NCBI GenBank assembly: GCA_003250455.1
Contig: QKGK01000550.1
Span: 1 to 16,017 of the forward strand
Reading direction: 5' to 3'
Length of the DNA: 16,017 nt
Origin: Chloroflexota bacterium
Lineage (GTDB): Bacteria; Chloroflexota; Anaerolineae; Anaerolineales; UBA11579
In this document: in pieces, positions 6,142 through 13,775 of the stretch
How the letters are laid out: each line of letters opens with the position of its first letter
Position numbering within the stretch: the stretch's first letter is position 1
Position numbers and translations under genes: made by a program
The notes under the pieces: generated by a model
Database searches by the model: none
What the model saw: only the letters and a program-made list of their open reading frames with translations
Told to the model about the DNA's origin: nothing

Positions 6142-7590
6142 CTAGAAACGCTCGTAGATGAACGGTTGGCTGCCCTCAAAATTACCCATGAACAGCATCA
6201 GGAACAGCAGCAAATACGCCAGCACCCACCAACCCCACTTTGGCAGTTTGGGCAATGGATCCAGGCGCAGACCAGCCACCCGGGCGAACTCCATCACCAT
6301 GAACAGCAGCAGCAATACGCTCACCATCGCTGCCGTCTGCGAGTTAAGCAGCGGCGTCCCATCTGCTCCAGTGGCAATCTGCCGGAGGAAGGCCAGAGCG
6401 GCCCCCTCCGATGGCAAGCGGAAAAAGACCCAGCCGACCACCACAAACTGGAAGGTCAGCAGCACCTGCAAGCTGGAAAACACGCTCCGCCAAACTGGTT
6501 TCAGTGATTCGGTCACCTTTTTGCGCCAGCGGGCGGTAGCCGCAGAAAGCGCCAGCAGCACCCCGTGGTACAGCCCCCAGAGCAGGTAATGTGTCCCCGG
6601 TCCATGCCACACCCCGCTGACCAGCATGGTTACCACCGGGGGGATGAGCATCCCCCACAAACTGGCAGAGGGCAGGCCCCATTTTCGCAGCTGGCGCATG
6701 GCGGGGTAAAAGATATAATCGCGCAGCCAATGTGTCAGGCTGATGTGCCAGCGGTTCCAGAAATCGGTGATGTCCCTGGCAAGGAACGGCAGGTTGAAGT
6801 TCTCTGCCAGTTTCAGCCCAAACAGCCGCCCCAGGCCAATCGCAATATTGGAATACCCGGCAAAATCCTGATAGAGCTGCACCGCAAACAGATAGAGGAC
6901 CAATACCAAAGATGCGCTGTTATAAGATTGCGGGTCGTCAAACACCGGGGAGATCAGCGCCGCCAGCCGGTCGGCTATGACAAACTTCTGGATGCCGCCC
7001 CACGCAATGCGGAACAGCCCGGTATACATGGGCGTCGGGATGGTCGCTTCTGGCTGGTGGATCTGCGGCAGCAGCTTGTTGACCCGCGTGATCGGCCCGG
7101 CTACGGTCTGCGGAAAAAAGGCCACCGAAAGCGCATACTTCCCCAGGTGCGTCTCTGCCTGCGCCTGGCCGCGGAAAACGTCCACCAGGTAGGCGAACAC
7201 CTGCAAGGCGAAGAACGAGATCCCCATCGGTGCCGCCATCTCCAGCAGCGGGAGTGCAGACCGGTCCCGCCAATCGAACATACCGTTGAGCACTACCAGG
7301 CTGTAATTGAAATATTTGAACACCAGCAGGCTGCCCAGCGTCGCCAGCACCCCCGCTGCCAGCCACACCTTGCGCCGGCTGGGAGAAGCCAGCGTTTGCA
7401 TCTGGCGCGCCGCAAAGTAGCTGACCAGCGTCACACCTCCCAGCACCCACAGCGCCTGCCAGTTCCACCAGGCATAAAAACAATAGCTGGCGGTCAGTAA
7501 GACCAGCCAGCGTATTGATTTGGGCACGATGCCATGGAGGATCAATACCCCCAAAAGGAAAAGCAAAAATGCAGGTGAATTAAACGTCAT
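6142..7590 (-). CDS. MBOAT-family O-acyltransferase (AlgI-like)
   Basis: A 482-residue polytopic membrane protein, the usual size for AlgI/DltB-type acyltransferases, which move acetyl groups from the cytoplasm to polysaccharides outside. The signature region is intact: DFAGYSNIAIG (242-252), FNLPFLARDITDFWNRWH (265-282), SLTHWLRDYIFYP (284-296) and SGVWHG (325-330). H329 corresponds to the invariant MBOAT histidine and H342 lies in the following YHG. Long hydrophobic helices occur from residue 5 on and again near the C-terminus. It is the middle gene of a three-gene operon, 8 nt after the phosphohexomutase and 4 nt before the SGNH partner. A GGGGA directly abuts the ATG, too close for a good ribosome site, so translation is probably coupled. 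The acceptor polymer cannot be told from the sequence. Confidence 0.92.
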   Translation of the reverse strand: MTFNSPAFLLFLLGVLILHGIVPKSIRWLVLLTASYCFYAWWNWQALWVLGGVTLVSYFAARQMQTLASPSRRKVWLAAGVLATLGSLLVFKYFNYSLVVLNGMFDWRDRSALPLLEMAAPMGISFFALQVFAYLVDVFRGQAQAETHLGKYALSVAFFPQTVAGPITRVNKLLPQIHQPEATIPTPMYTGLFRIAWGGIQKFVIADRLAALISPVFDDPQSYNSASLVLVLYLFAVQLYQDFAGYSNIAIGLGRLFGLKLAENFNLPFLARDITDFWNRWHISLTHWLRDYIFYPAMRQLRKWGLPSASLWGMLIPPVVTMLVSGVWHGPGTHYLLWGLYHGVLLALSAATARWRKKVTESLKPVWRSVFSSLQVLLTFQFVVVGWVFFRLPSEGAALAFLRQIATGADGTPLLNSQTAAMVSVLLLLFMVMEFARVAGLRLDPLPKLPKWGWWVLAYLLLFLMLFMGNFEGSQPFIYERF

Positions 7591-7598
7591 TCCCCGGC

Positions 7599-9059
7599 CT
7601 AAGAGGCTTTTTCGGCTACCTTTTCGCCATACTCCAGCAGCGCTTCGACCATCTCCGGGCTGCGCCCTTCGGCATACACCCGCAGCACCGGTTCGGTACC
7701 GGAGGGGCGGATCAGCAGCCAGGAATCGTCAGCAAGGATATATTTACACCCGTCAATCGTGGAAACTGAAACCACCTTCTCCCCGCCGATCCCGGCGGGA
7801 GCTTCATCTGCCAGCCGCTGGGTCATCTTTAATTTTTCCACCGGGCGGCGCAGGCGCAGGTCGGTACGGGCGTATTCTGCCGGACCAACCTCTTTCAGCA
7901 GGTCTTCCACCAACTCGTACAGCGAACCGCCGGAAGTCGCCACGATCTCCAGCAGCAGCAGGGACATCAGCACGCCGTCCCCCTCGGGGATATGTCCCTT
8001 AAAGGAGATTCCGCCGGATTCCTCGCCGCCCAGCAGGATATCCTGGGTCAGCATCAGGTCGGCAATGTAATTAAATCCCACCGGGGTCTCGTGGACTTCC
8101 AGCCCGTTCTTGACTGCCAGCCGGTCGATCATCCGGGTGGATGAAACCGTGCGCACCACCGCGCCGGTCATCTTGCGTTTTTCCACCAGGTGCTTGACCG
8201 AGAGCGCCATGATCTTGTGCGGATCGACAAAGTTGCCGCGCTCGTCCATCGCCCCGATGCGGTCGGCATCACCGTCCGTGGCCAGGCCCAGGGTGCCGTG
8301 ACCCTGGCTGATCGCCCCGGCCAGCGGGCCGAGGAATCTGGCAATCGGTTCGGGGTGTACGCCGCCAAAGCCGGGGTTCATCTCGCCGCGGATCTCAAAT
8401 ACCTCGCAGCCCGTTCCCTGGAGGATACCCTTGATCGCCCCGCGCCCGGAGCCATACATCGAGTCCACCACCACCCGCACCGGGTTCTCGGCGATGGCGT
8501 CGAAGTCGATCAGGGTGCGCAGGTGGTCGTAATACATCGGGATGGGGTTAAAGCGTTCGATCAGGCCCATCTGCCGGGCAACGTCATAGTCCATCTGGTT
8601 GGGGCCGCGGCCGCGCGTCTCATTGTCGTTGAGGTAGACTTCCACCCGCCGGCACTGCTCACCGGGGGCCGAGCCGCCGTAGGCTGCCTTGAGCTTTACG
8701 CCGTTATAGCGCGGCGCATTGTGCGAAGCGGTGATCATCACCCCGGCCGCCGCGTTCAGCTGCGGGATCGCGTACGAGATCGCCGGGGTCGGGCAGTCCG
8801 ACTGGGAGAGGTACACACGGAAGCCGTTGGCGGCCATCACGCGCGCCACGTCCATGGCGTAGCGGTCGGAGAGGAAGCGGGTATCGTACCCCACCACAAT
8901 CCCGGGCTTGTCCCCATCCGTAGGGAGGGGGTCGCCGTTCTCGCGCAGGTCGGCCAGTAAGGCATCTGCGATCGCCTGGGTCACCAGGCGTAAATTGAAA
9001 AAAGTGAACGTATCGGAAATGACGGCGCGCCAGCCGTCGGTGCCAAAGTGAATGGGCAT
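7599..9059 (-). CDS. Phosphoglucomutase/phosphomannomutase (alpha-D-phosphohexomutase)
   Basis: This enzyme interconverts hexose 6-phosphates and 1-phosphates, supplying sugar 1-phosphates for nucleotide-sugar and polysaccharide synthesis. All four active-site elements are present in the 486 residues: phosphoserine loop TASHN (110-114, S112), metal loop DGDADR (262-267), sugar-specificity loop GEESGG (345-350) and phosphate-binding RPSGTEP (451-457). The family loop GEESGG does not by itself separate glucose from mannose specificity. I chose ATG 9059, with AGGAG 6 nt before it, over an in-frame TTG 21 nt upstream. It heads an operon with the MBOAT and SGNH genes, which argues that its product feeds an acetylated exopolysaccharide or wall polymer. 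Its leader carries an unusual set of GTTCGA dyads (9086-9109). Confidence 0.93.
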   Translation of the reverse strand: MPIHFGTDGWRAVISDTFTFFNLRLVTQAIADALLADLRENGDPLPTDGDKPGIVVGYDTRFLSDRYAMDVARVMAANGFRVYLSQSDCPTPAISYAIPQLNAAAGVMITASHNAPRYNGVKLKAAYGGSAPGEQCRRVEVYLNDNETRGRGPNQMDYDVARQMGLIERFNPIPMYYDHLRTLIDFDAIAENPVRVVVDSMYGSGRGAIKGILQGTGCEVFEIRGEMNPGFGGVHPEPIARFLGPLAGAISQGHGTLGLATDGDADRIGAMDERGNFVDPHKIMALSVKHLVEKRKMTGAVVRTVSSTRMIDRLAVKNGLEVHETPVGFNYIADLMLTQDILLGGEESGGISFKGHIPEGDGVLMSLLLLEIVATSGGSLYELVEDLLKEVGPAEYARTDLRLRRPVEKLKMTQRLADEAPAGIGGEKVVSVSTIDGCKYILADDSWLLIRPSGTEPVLRVYAEGRSPEMVEALLEYGEKVAEKAS

Positions 9060-9085
9060 TGAGTTCTCCTGTCTGATCAAACAGC

Positions 9086-9109
9086 GTTCGAGATCGAACG
9101 AGGTTCGAT
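9086..9109. promoter_or_regulatory. Overlapping GTTCGA/TCGAAC dyads in the phosphohexomutase leader
   Basis: Three half-sites alternate: GTTCGA (9086-9091), ATCGAAC (9093-9099) and GTTCGAT (9103-9109). The last two form a perfect 7-bp dyad around GAG, and the first two a 6-bp dyad around GA. It resembles the Gram-positive LexA box CGAAC-N4-GTTCG, but the spacing here is N3. It lies just downstream of the expected transcription start, so it could be an operator or an RNA hairpin. Confidence 0.45.
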
Positions 9110-9128
9110 AGTGCTGTGGAATGCCCCG

Positions 9129-9137
9129 ATTTTAACA
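9129..9137 (-). promoter_or_regulatory. Extended -10 of the phosphohexomutase operon
   Basis: On the minus strand TGTTAAAAT is an extended -10 (TGn plus TAAAAT). Transcription would start near 9122, leaving a leader of about 63 nt that holds the GTTCGA dyads and the AGGAG site. The same TGnTAAA-T form recurs before other genes in this window. Confidence 0.5.
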
Positions 9138-9151
9138 TAAAACTAAGGGGG

Positions 9152-9157
9152 TACAAT
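9152..9157 (+). promoter_or_regulatory. Possible -10 of the alpha/beta hydrolase gene
   Basis: TACAAT lies 40 nt before the hydrolase ATG; TTTTAA at 9130-9135 is a weak -35 at 16 nt. It overlaps the divergent phosphohexomutase promoter. Confidence 0.4.
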
Positions 9158-9197
9158 AAAGGAAAATGCTGCTGGCAGTCTGGAGGAGGCATCAATT

Positions 9198-10079
9198 ATG
9201 GATACCAACGTTGAAACCCGATTCATCCAATTAAGTGATGAACGGCAAATCTCGTATTGTGAATACGGCGATCCAGAAGGGTCCCCTGTATTCTATTTTC
9301 ACGGCACCCCAGGTTCCCGGTTCGAGCCCCATTTTGGAGACCAGGCGGGGAAAGATCACGGCTACCGTATCCTGGCACCAGACCGGCCAGGTATTGGGCG
9401 GTCGGACTATATGAAGGCAAGGAAACTGCTCGATTGGCCGCAAGACATCAGCCAGATTGCCGGCCAGCTTGGGTTGGACAAATTTGGCGTAATCGGCGTC
9501 TCTGGCGGGAGCGCCTTTGCCCTGGCTTGCAGCTATGCCATCCCCGAAAAGCTCCAGTTTACCGTGCTGATGGGAACCTGGGCGCCAGTAGCTGAAGAAC
9601 CATCTCTCTGGAAGCAAATGGCGCCCCTCGACCAGTTTTTCGGGAAGCTTTCCGGCAGCTTCCCCTGGGCCTTTTATGGGCCTTTTTCCATGATCGGATA
9701 TGCGGCCAAATGGCTACCCCCGCAGGGATTTGCTAAATCGCTGGAAAGTTCGATGTGCGCAGCCGATAAAACGTTATTGCAGGATCATGAAATTGCCCGC
9801 TTCTTTGCCAACGACATCAAAGAAGCTTTCCGTCAGGGGGTGCGCGGCCCGGCAGACGATGCTATCTTACTGTACCGGGATTGGGGATTTAAAATCAAAG
9901 AGATCCCCGGAATGGTCGAATTATTTCATGGGGAGGATGACAGGTTCGCCCCGTACAATTATGCTGTTTATTTGGACGAACAGATCCCCAACTCTGATCT
10001 GCATAGCTTTCCGGGACAGGGACATTTGTTCCTGATGAACCTGTTTGGCCAGGTGTTTACCCAGGTATCCCGCTCCTGA
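9198..10079 (+). CDS. Alpha/beta hydrolase
   Basis: A 293-residue cytosolic hydrolase of the alpha/beta fold. The oxyanion-hole motif HGTPGS lies at 35-40, PGIGRSD at 64-70, the nucleophile elbow GVSGGS at 100-105 (S102), the likely acid in GEDD (245-248, probably D248) and the catalytic histidine in GQGH (H276). The triad is thus complete. HGTPGSR with PDRPGIGRS is common in uncharacterised esterase-like members; substrate is unknown, and nearby genes do not help. The start is certain: GGAGGAGG at 9182-9189 lies 8 nt before the ATG. It is divergent from the phosphohexomutase operon and appears to be its own unit, as the next gene has a separate promoter. Confidence 0.9.
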   Translation: MDTNVETRFIQLSDERQISYCEYGDPEGSPVFYFHGTPGSRFEPHFGDQAGKDHGYRILAPDRPGIGRSDYMKARKLLDWPQDISQIAGQLGLDKFGVIGVSGGSAFALACSYAIPEKLQFTVLMGTWAPVAEEPSLWKQMAPLDQFFGKLSGSFPWAFYGPFSMIGYAAKWLPPQGFAKSLESSMCAADKTLLQDHEIARFFANDIKEAFRQGVRGPADDAILLYRDWGFKIKEIPGMVELFHGEDDRFAPYNYAVYLDEQIPNSDLHSFPGQGHLFLMNLFGQVFTQVSRS

Positions 10080-10150
10080 CCAGCAATTCCATACACACCA
10101 TTTCCACACCAACTCCATCCACGCTTGCACCCGCTGAAAAAATTGTTCCG

Positions 10151-10159
10151 TGCTAAAAT
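10151..10159 (+). promoter_or_regulatory. Extended -10 giving a leaderless transcript
   Basis: TGCTAAAAT ends 6 nt before the ATG at 10166, the same geometry as at 4226-4234. No -35 is convincing and no Shine-Dalgarno sequence is present, so the extended TG and leaderless initiation are inferred. Confidence 0.5.
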
Positions 10160-10165
10160 CGAACT

Positions 10166-11887
10166 ATGACCATCAGCACAGAAGAACGTGTCCAATTCCT
10201 GCGGCAGCGCCCCATGTTCCAGGAGATCGAAGACGAGTGGCTCTACCAGATCGCCGGGCGGATGAAGGAATTCACCCGCCGCTCGGGCGAGCTGGTCTTC
10301 TCGGAAGGCGAGAAAGGCTCGGTCTTCTACCTGATCTACGATGGGGCAGTGCGCGTCTGGACGATCGAAGATAAACAGGAGCGCGAGTTGGAGATCCTGG
10401 AAACCGGCGACAAGTTCGGCGAAGGTTCTCTGCTCACCGGCCACCGCCGCAACGCCTCGATCACTGCCCTGGAAGATTCCATCTTCCTTGCCCTGCCCGT
10501 GCAGGATTTTGACTGGGTGCTGGACAACTTCCCCCAGGTAGAAACTTACCTCGTCACACTGATGGAATCGCGCCAGCAGGCGCGGGACATGTACTTCCCC
10601 TGGCTGCACCAGGAAGAAGTCGTCTACATCATCACCCGGCGGCACCCCGTGCGTCTGTGGCTGGAACTGCTCAAGCCTGCGGGTGTGATGGCCCTCTCCG
10701 GGTTGGTGCTCTATTTAGCCAGCCGCACCGCTGTGGAGATCGTCCCCTATATCATCGGCTTTACTTTGTTATTTGTTTCCATCATATGGATTATCTGGGA
10801 GGTGATCGACTGGGGCAACGATTACTTCATCCTCACCAACCAGCGCATTGTCTGGCTGGAGCAGGTCCTGTTCTCCGCTGCTTCCCGCCGCGAAGCGCCC
10901 TTATCCGCCGTGCAGTCCGTGGACGTGAAGACCACCCAGCTTGGGCGTATATTGGGGTATGGCGACGTACTGGTGCGCACCTTTACCGGCACCGGCAGCC
11001 TCCGGCTGACCAATGTGGACAAGCCCAAGCAGTTCAAAGGCGAAATCGAAGAGCTGCTCATCCGCGTGCGCAGGAAAACCCAGGTAGTGGAAGATAAACG
11101 CCTGCGCCAGGCCATCCGCGAAAGCCTGGGCATGGAAGGCAATGCCGTCAAAGACCCGGTATTCCATACCCCCGTGCCCGAAGAGGAACACGCCCAAAAG
11201 TGGGCTGTGCTGCGCACCCGGGAAGTCTCCTCCGACGGTAAGACGATCACTTACCACCGCCATTGGTGGGTGCTGCTGAAAAAGACCTGGCTGCCGCTGC
11301 TTGGCGTGATTGGGGTGATTGCCGTGTGGGTTTACGCCGTCTTCCACGGCTACGTGCTGCTGGGGTTCAACCTGCCGGTGCTCTCCTTCTACCTGCTCTG
11401 GTTCGTGGCGCTGCTCTCCGTGGGCGGCATCCTGGCTTACCACTACCAGGACTGGAAAAACGACATCTACATGATCAACAAAGATGATATGCTCATCGAC
11501 AGCGAAAAGAAGCCCTTCGGGGAAGAGATCAGCCGCTCCGCCCCGATCAAGAACATCATCAGCCTGGAGCATAACCGCAAGGGCATCCTGCGCCTGCTGC
11601 TCAACTTTGGCATGGTGCGCGTGGTAGTGGCCGATGCCACCCTGACCTTCTACGACGTGCACAACCCTGCGCAGGTCCAGCAGGATATCTACTACCGGCA
11701 GGAGCAGATCAAGATCAGAGCCGAACAGGACGAAAAGCGCGGTGACCAGGAACATTTCTCCAAGTGGCTGCGCGCCTACCACGAAGTCTGGGAAGAAGAG
11801 CAGCGCCACAAGGATACCCGCTTCATGGCCGATGAAGTAGACGAAGAAGATTTCGAAGACTTCGATCTGGACCTGGACGAATTTTAA
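10166..11887 (+). CDS. Membrane protein with a cyclic-nucleotide-type sensor domain and two membrane/PH-like modules
   Basis: A 573-residue protein of unusual architecture. Residues about 15-130 are a cNMP-binding (CRP/FNR-like) domain with a phosphate-cassette-like FGEGSLL and HRRNASITA (84-101), so nucleotide binding is plausible. Then come two hydrophobic helices (about 171-186 and 193-213) and a bacterial PH-like (DUF304/bPH2) domain (about 215-300) with YFILTNQRIVW and a GYGDVLVRT strand. A second helix pair (376-398 and 403-424) and a degenerate second PH-like unit (about 426-500, NDIYMINKDDMLI) follow. The C-terminus is a charged helix and a very acidic tail. No DNA-binding helix-turn-helix exists, so this is not a transcription factor. 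It probably senses a small molecule at the inner membrane face, but its output is unknown. It appears leaderless and monocistronic. Confidence 0.85.
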   Translation: MTISTEERVQFLRQRPMFQEIEDEWLYQIAGRMKEFTRRSGELVFSEGEKGSVFYLIYDGAVRVWTIEDKQERELEILETGDKFGEGSLLTGHRRNASITALEDSIFLALPVQDFDWVLDNFPQVETYLVTLMESRQQARDMYFPWLHQEEVVYIITRRHPVRLWLELLKPAGVMALSGLVLYLASRTAVEIVPYIIGFTLLFVSIIWIIWEVIDWGNDYFILTNQRIVWLEQVLFSAASRREAPLSAVQSVDVKTTQLGRILGYGDVLVRTFTGTGSLRLTNVDKPKQFKGEIEELLIRVRRKTQVVEDKRLRQAIRESLGMEGNAVKDPVFHTPVPEEEHAQKWAVLRTREVSSDGKTITYHRHWWVLLKKTWLPLLGVIGVIAVWVYAVFHGYVLLGFNLPVLSFYLLWFVALLSVGGILAYHYQDWKNDIYMINKDDMLIDSEKKPFGEEISRSAPIKNIISLEHNRKGILRLLLNFGMVRVVVADATLTFYDVHNPAQVQQDIYYRQEQIKIRAEQDEKRGDQEHFSKWLRAYHEVWEEEQRHKDTRFMADEVDEEDFEDFDLDLDEF

Positions 11888-11973
11888 AAGCCAGCCCTTC
11901 CCCATTGATTTGGACCCCTGAACCCTTCACAGGGTTGCCCGGCCCTAAATTCTTCCTTATAAAGGAATAATTC

Positions 11974-12885
11974 CTACACGACCAGCACCACTTTTCCGGG
12001 CTCTTTGGTTTCGAAGCGGTAAGCCATGGCAGCGTTCGCTTCTTCCAGCGGGAAGGTGCGGTTTACTGTCACACTGATTTCCCCAGAGTCAATCCGTTTG
12101 GCTACCTCCGCAAGAATTTCAGCGTTTGGCCATGCGGCCAGTCCTTTGCTGATGATTCCCCGGCGCTGCGGTTCTTCCTGTGCGGGTTCCATTTCCAGAG
12201 ATGTACAATAACGCCCGCCAGGTTGAAGCACATTATAGGATCGTTCCACATACTCGCCGGCGACCAGGTCGAGGACAACATTCACATTGTTGCAAATATC
12301 TTCGAATGGTTCGTCTACCAGAATGTAGCGGTCAACCCCGATTTGCTTGCCATACGCAGCCTTTTCTTTGATATCCACCCCATAAACAAAGAGACCCTCA
12401 TTCTTGGAGAGCTGCGTAGCGATACTGCCCACATTTCCCGCCGCGCCAATGATCAAAATCCGCTGGCCCTCTTTTATTTCAAGCTGCTGGAACAGGGTGA
12501 TCCAGGCGGCCATGGCTGGCAGGGGCACCCCCGCTGAAGTTATATAATCCAATGATTTTGGCTTGAGAGCCACCTCATGGGCCTTGACCGTTATATAATC
12601 GGCAAATGCGCCAGAACCAAGTGGGCTCAGCCCAAAAACAGCATCGCCTGGTTTCAGGTGGCTGATATTGCTGCCAACGGCAGCCACGTCACCGGCAAAA
12701 TCCGTCCCCATTGTGAGCGGTGTTTTGGCCATTTCCTGTAGGTATCCTGCCTGTAACGCAGAATCAAATGGGTTAATCGAGGCTGCATGAATCCGTACCA
12801 ATATTTCGTCATCACCTGGGTCAGGCTTGGGAAGTTCCTCCAACTCCATCGCTGCCCCCCAATTGTTTAAACGCATAGCTTTCAT
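11974..12885 (-). CDS. Zinc-independent MDR-family oxidoreductase (quinone reductase/alcohol dehydrogenase-like)
   Basis: A 303-residue cytosolic enzyme of the medium-chain dehydrogenase/reductase superfamily. The GroES-like half carries ASINPFD (35-41) and GTDFAGDV (60-67); the Rossmann half carries IIGAAGNVGS (145-154). The Cys/His zinc ligands of classic alcohol dehydrogenases are absent, which fits the NAD(P)H:quinone oxidoreductase branch. An Asp at about 171, after the second strand, leans toward NAD(H), whereas the AAGNVG loop is common in NADP(H) enzymes, so the cofactor is undecided. I place the start at 12885 (AAAGGAG 8 nt upstream); an upstream in-frame start at 12936 would add a non-homologous 17 residues. 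A 13-bp inverted repeat in the upstream region suggests inducible control, as is common for quinone or electrophile reductases. Confidence 0.9.
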   Translation of the reverse strand: MKAMRLNNWGAAMELEELPKPDPGDDEILVRIHAASINPFDSALQAGYLQEMAKTPLTMGTDFAGDVAAVGSNISHLKPGDAVFGLSPLGSGAFADYITVKAHEVALKPKSLDYITSAGVPLPAMAAWITLFQQLEIKEGQRILIIGAAGNVGSIATQLSKNEGLFVYGVDIKEKAAYGKQIGVDRYILVDEPFEDICNNVNVVLDLVAGEYVERSYNVLQPGGRYCTSLEMEPAQEEPQRRGIISKGLAAWPNAEILAEVAKRIDSGEISVTVNRTFPLEEANAAMAYRFETKEPGKVVLVV

Positions 12886-12903
12886 ATCTTTTTCTCCTTT
12901 TTG

Positions 12904-12969
12904 AATACAAACCAAAGCGGATGTGAAGGGATCCAAAAATTTATCGGTTCGCCTGATTTGGTTTGTATT
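12904..12969. promoter_or_regulatory. Widely spaced 13-bp inverted repeat upstream of the MDR gene
   Basis: AATACAAACCAAA (12904-12916) and its exact reverse complement TTTGGTTTGTATT (12957-12969) are 40 nt apart. The near arm ends 5 nt before the AAAGGAG site and the far arm overlaps a CATAAT/-10-like stretch. Two operator half-sites for a repressor, or a looped pair, is the favoured reading. No flanking target duplication supports a tiny mobile element. Confidence 0.55.
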
Positions 12970-13185
12970 ATGGTGATTAGAAAAAAGACTAACAGATTAT
13001 TGGTTCCCCCTGGATGATCACGGTCTACCCCACTGGTGTAGAAACGCTAATGTTATTATATACTATTTCGATAATATTTATCCATTTATTCATTTATGCC
13101 CCCGATGTCATAATGGCAGGAAAAAAAATAGCGGCCGGTTCGCGTTTATTTCAACGATGAATTCCCCCAATCCGGTAATTTAGGT

Positions 13186-13191
13186 TAAAAT
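13186..13191 (+). promoter_or_regulatory. -10 element of the def-recF operon, leaderless geometry
   Basis: TAAAAT ends 7 nt before the def ATG at 13199, preceded by GGT rather than TGn. No Shine-Dalgarno sequence and no good -35 are present. Confidence 0.45.
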
Positions 13192-13198
13192 ATCCTCT

Positions 13199-13768
13199 AT
13201 GGCAATATTAGAAATTGTAAAAGAACCCCATAAAGTACTGCACCGCAAAGCCAGGCCGGTCTCCGACTTTGGCCCCGAGCTGCAGCAGCTGATCGACGAC
13301 ATGGTCGGAACCATGCGCGAGGCCCCCGGCGTAGGCCTGGCAGGGCCGCAGGTCAACCAGCTTTTGCGCGTCATTGTGGTGGAATTTGGCGACGAAGAGG
13401 ACGACGAAGCTCCTCTCAAGCTCTTTACCCTGGTCAACCCGGAGATCAGTAAGATGTCCAAAGAGACCGTCATGGGCATAGAAGGCTGCCTCTCGATCCC
13501 CGAACTGGTCGGAGATGTTTCCCGCGCCGTCTCGGTAACCGTCAAGGCGCAAACCCGCCACGGGCAGGTCACCAAGATCAAAGCCTCCGGGTGGCTGGCG
13601 CGCATCTTCCAGCATGAGATCGACCACCTCAACGGCGTACTCTTCACCGACAGGACAGATGTCATCTACCGCGTGGAAGACCTGATCGCTGCCGAAGAAG
13701 CTGCCCAGGCGGAAGAGGAAGAACTCATTTCCGGCGCACCAACCGAAACATCCACCTCGCTCGACTAG
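13199..13768 (+). CDS. def: Peptide deformylase
   Basis: Peptide deformylase removes the formyl group from the N-terminal methionine of new proteins, a metal-dependent cytosolic reaction. The 189 residues carry all three family motifs: GVGLAGPQ (44-51, canonical GxGLAAxQ with Gly for the second Ala), EGCLS (95-99, metal ligand C97) and QHEIDH (138-143, ligands H139 and H143, catalytic E140). Residues 64-71 form an acidic insertion, and the C-terminus has an acidic, Ala/Glu-rich extension (about 160-189) longer than in the minimal enzyme. No formyltransferase gene is adjacent; instead recF starts 7 nt after the stop codon, making a two-gene unit. The ATG is set by a -10 7 nt upstream, with no ribosome-binding site. 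Confidence 0.95.
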   Translation: MAILEIVKEPHKVLHRKARPVSDFGPELQQLIDDMVGTMREAPGVGLAGPQVNQLLRVIVVEFGDEEDDEAPLKLFTLVNPEISKMSKETVMGIEGCLSIPELVGDVSRAVSVTVKAQTRHGQVTKIKASGWLARIFQHEIDHLNGVLFTDRTDVIYRVEDLIAAEEAAQAEEEELISGAPTETSTSLD

Positions 13769-13775
13769 CACACCC

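Noticed and set aside
11921..11967. Small hairpins AACCCT/AGGGTT and TTCCTT/AAGGAA between convergent genes
   Set aside because: Stems are only 6 bp and lack proper T-tracts, so they are not called as terminators.
12904..12969. Reading the 13-bp inverted repeat as a miniature transposable element
   Set aside because: Only 66 bp long with no flanking target-site duplication.
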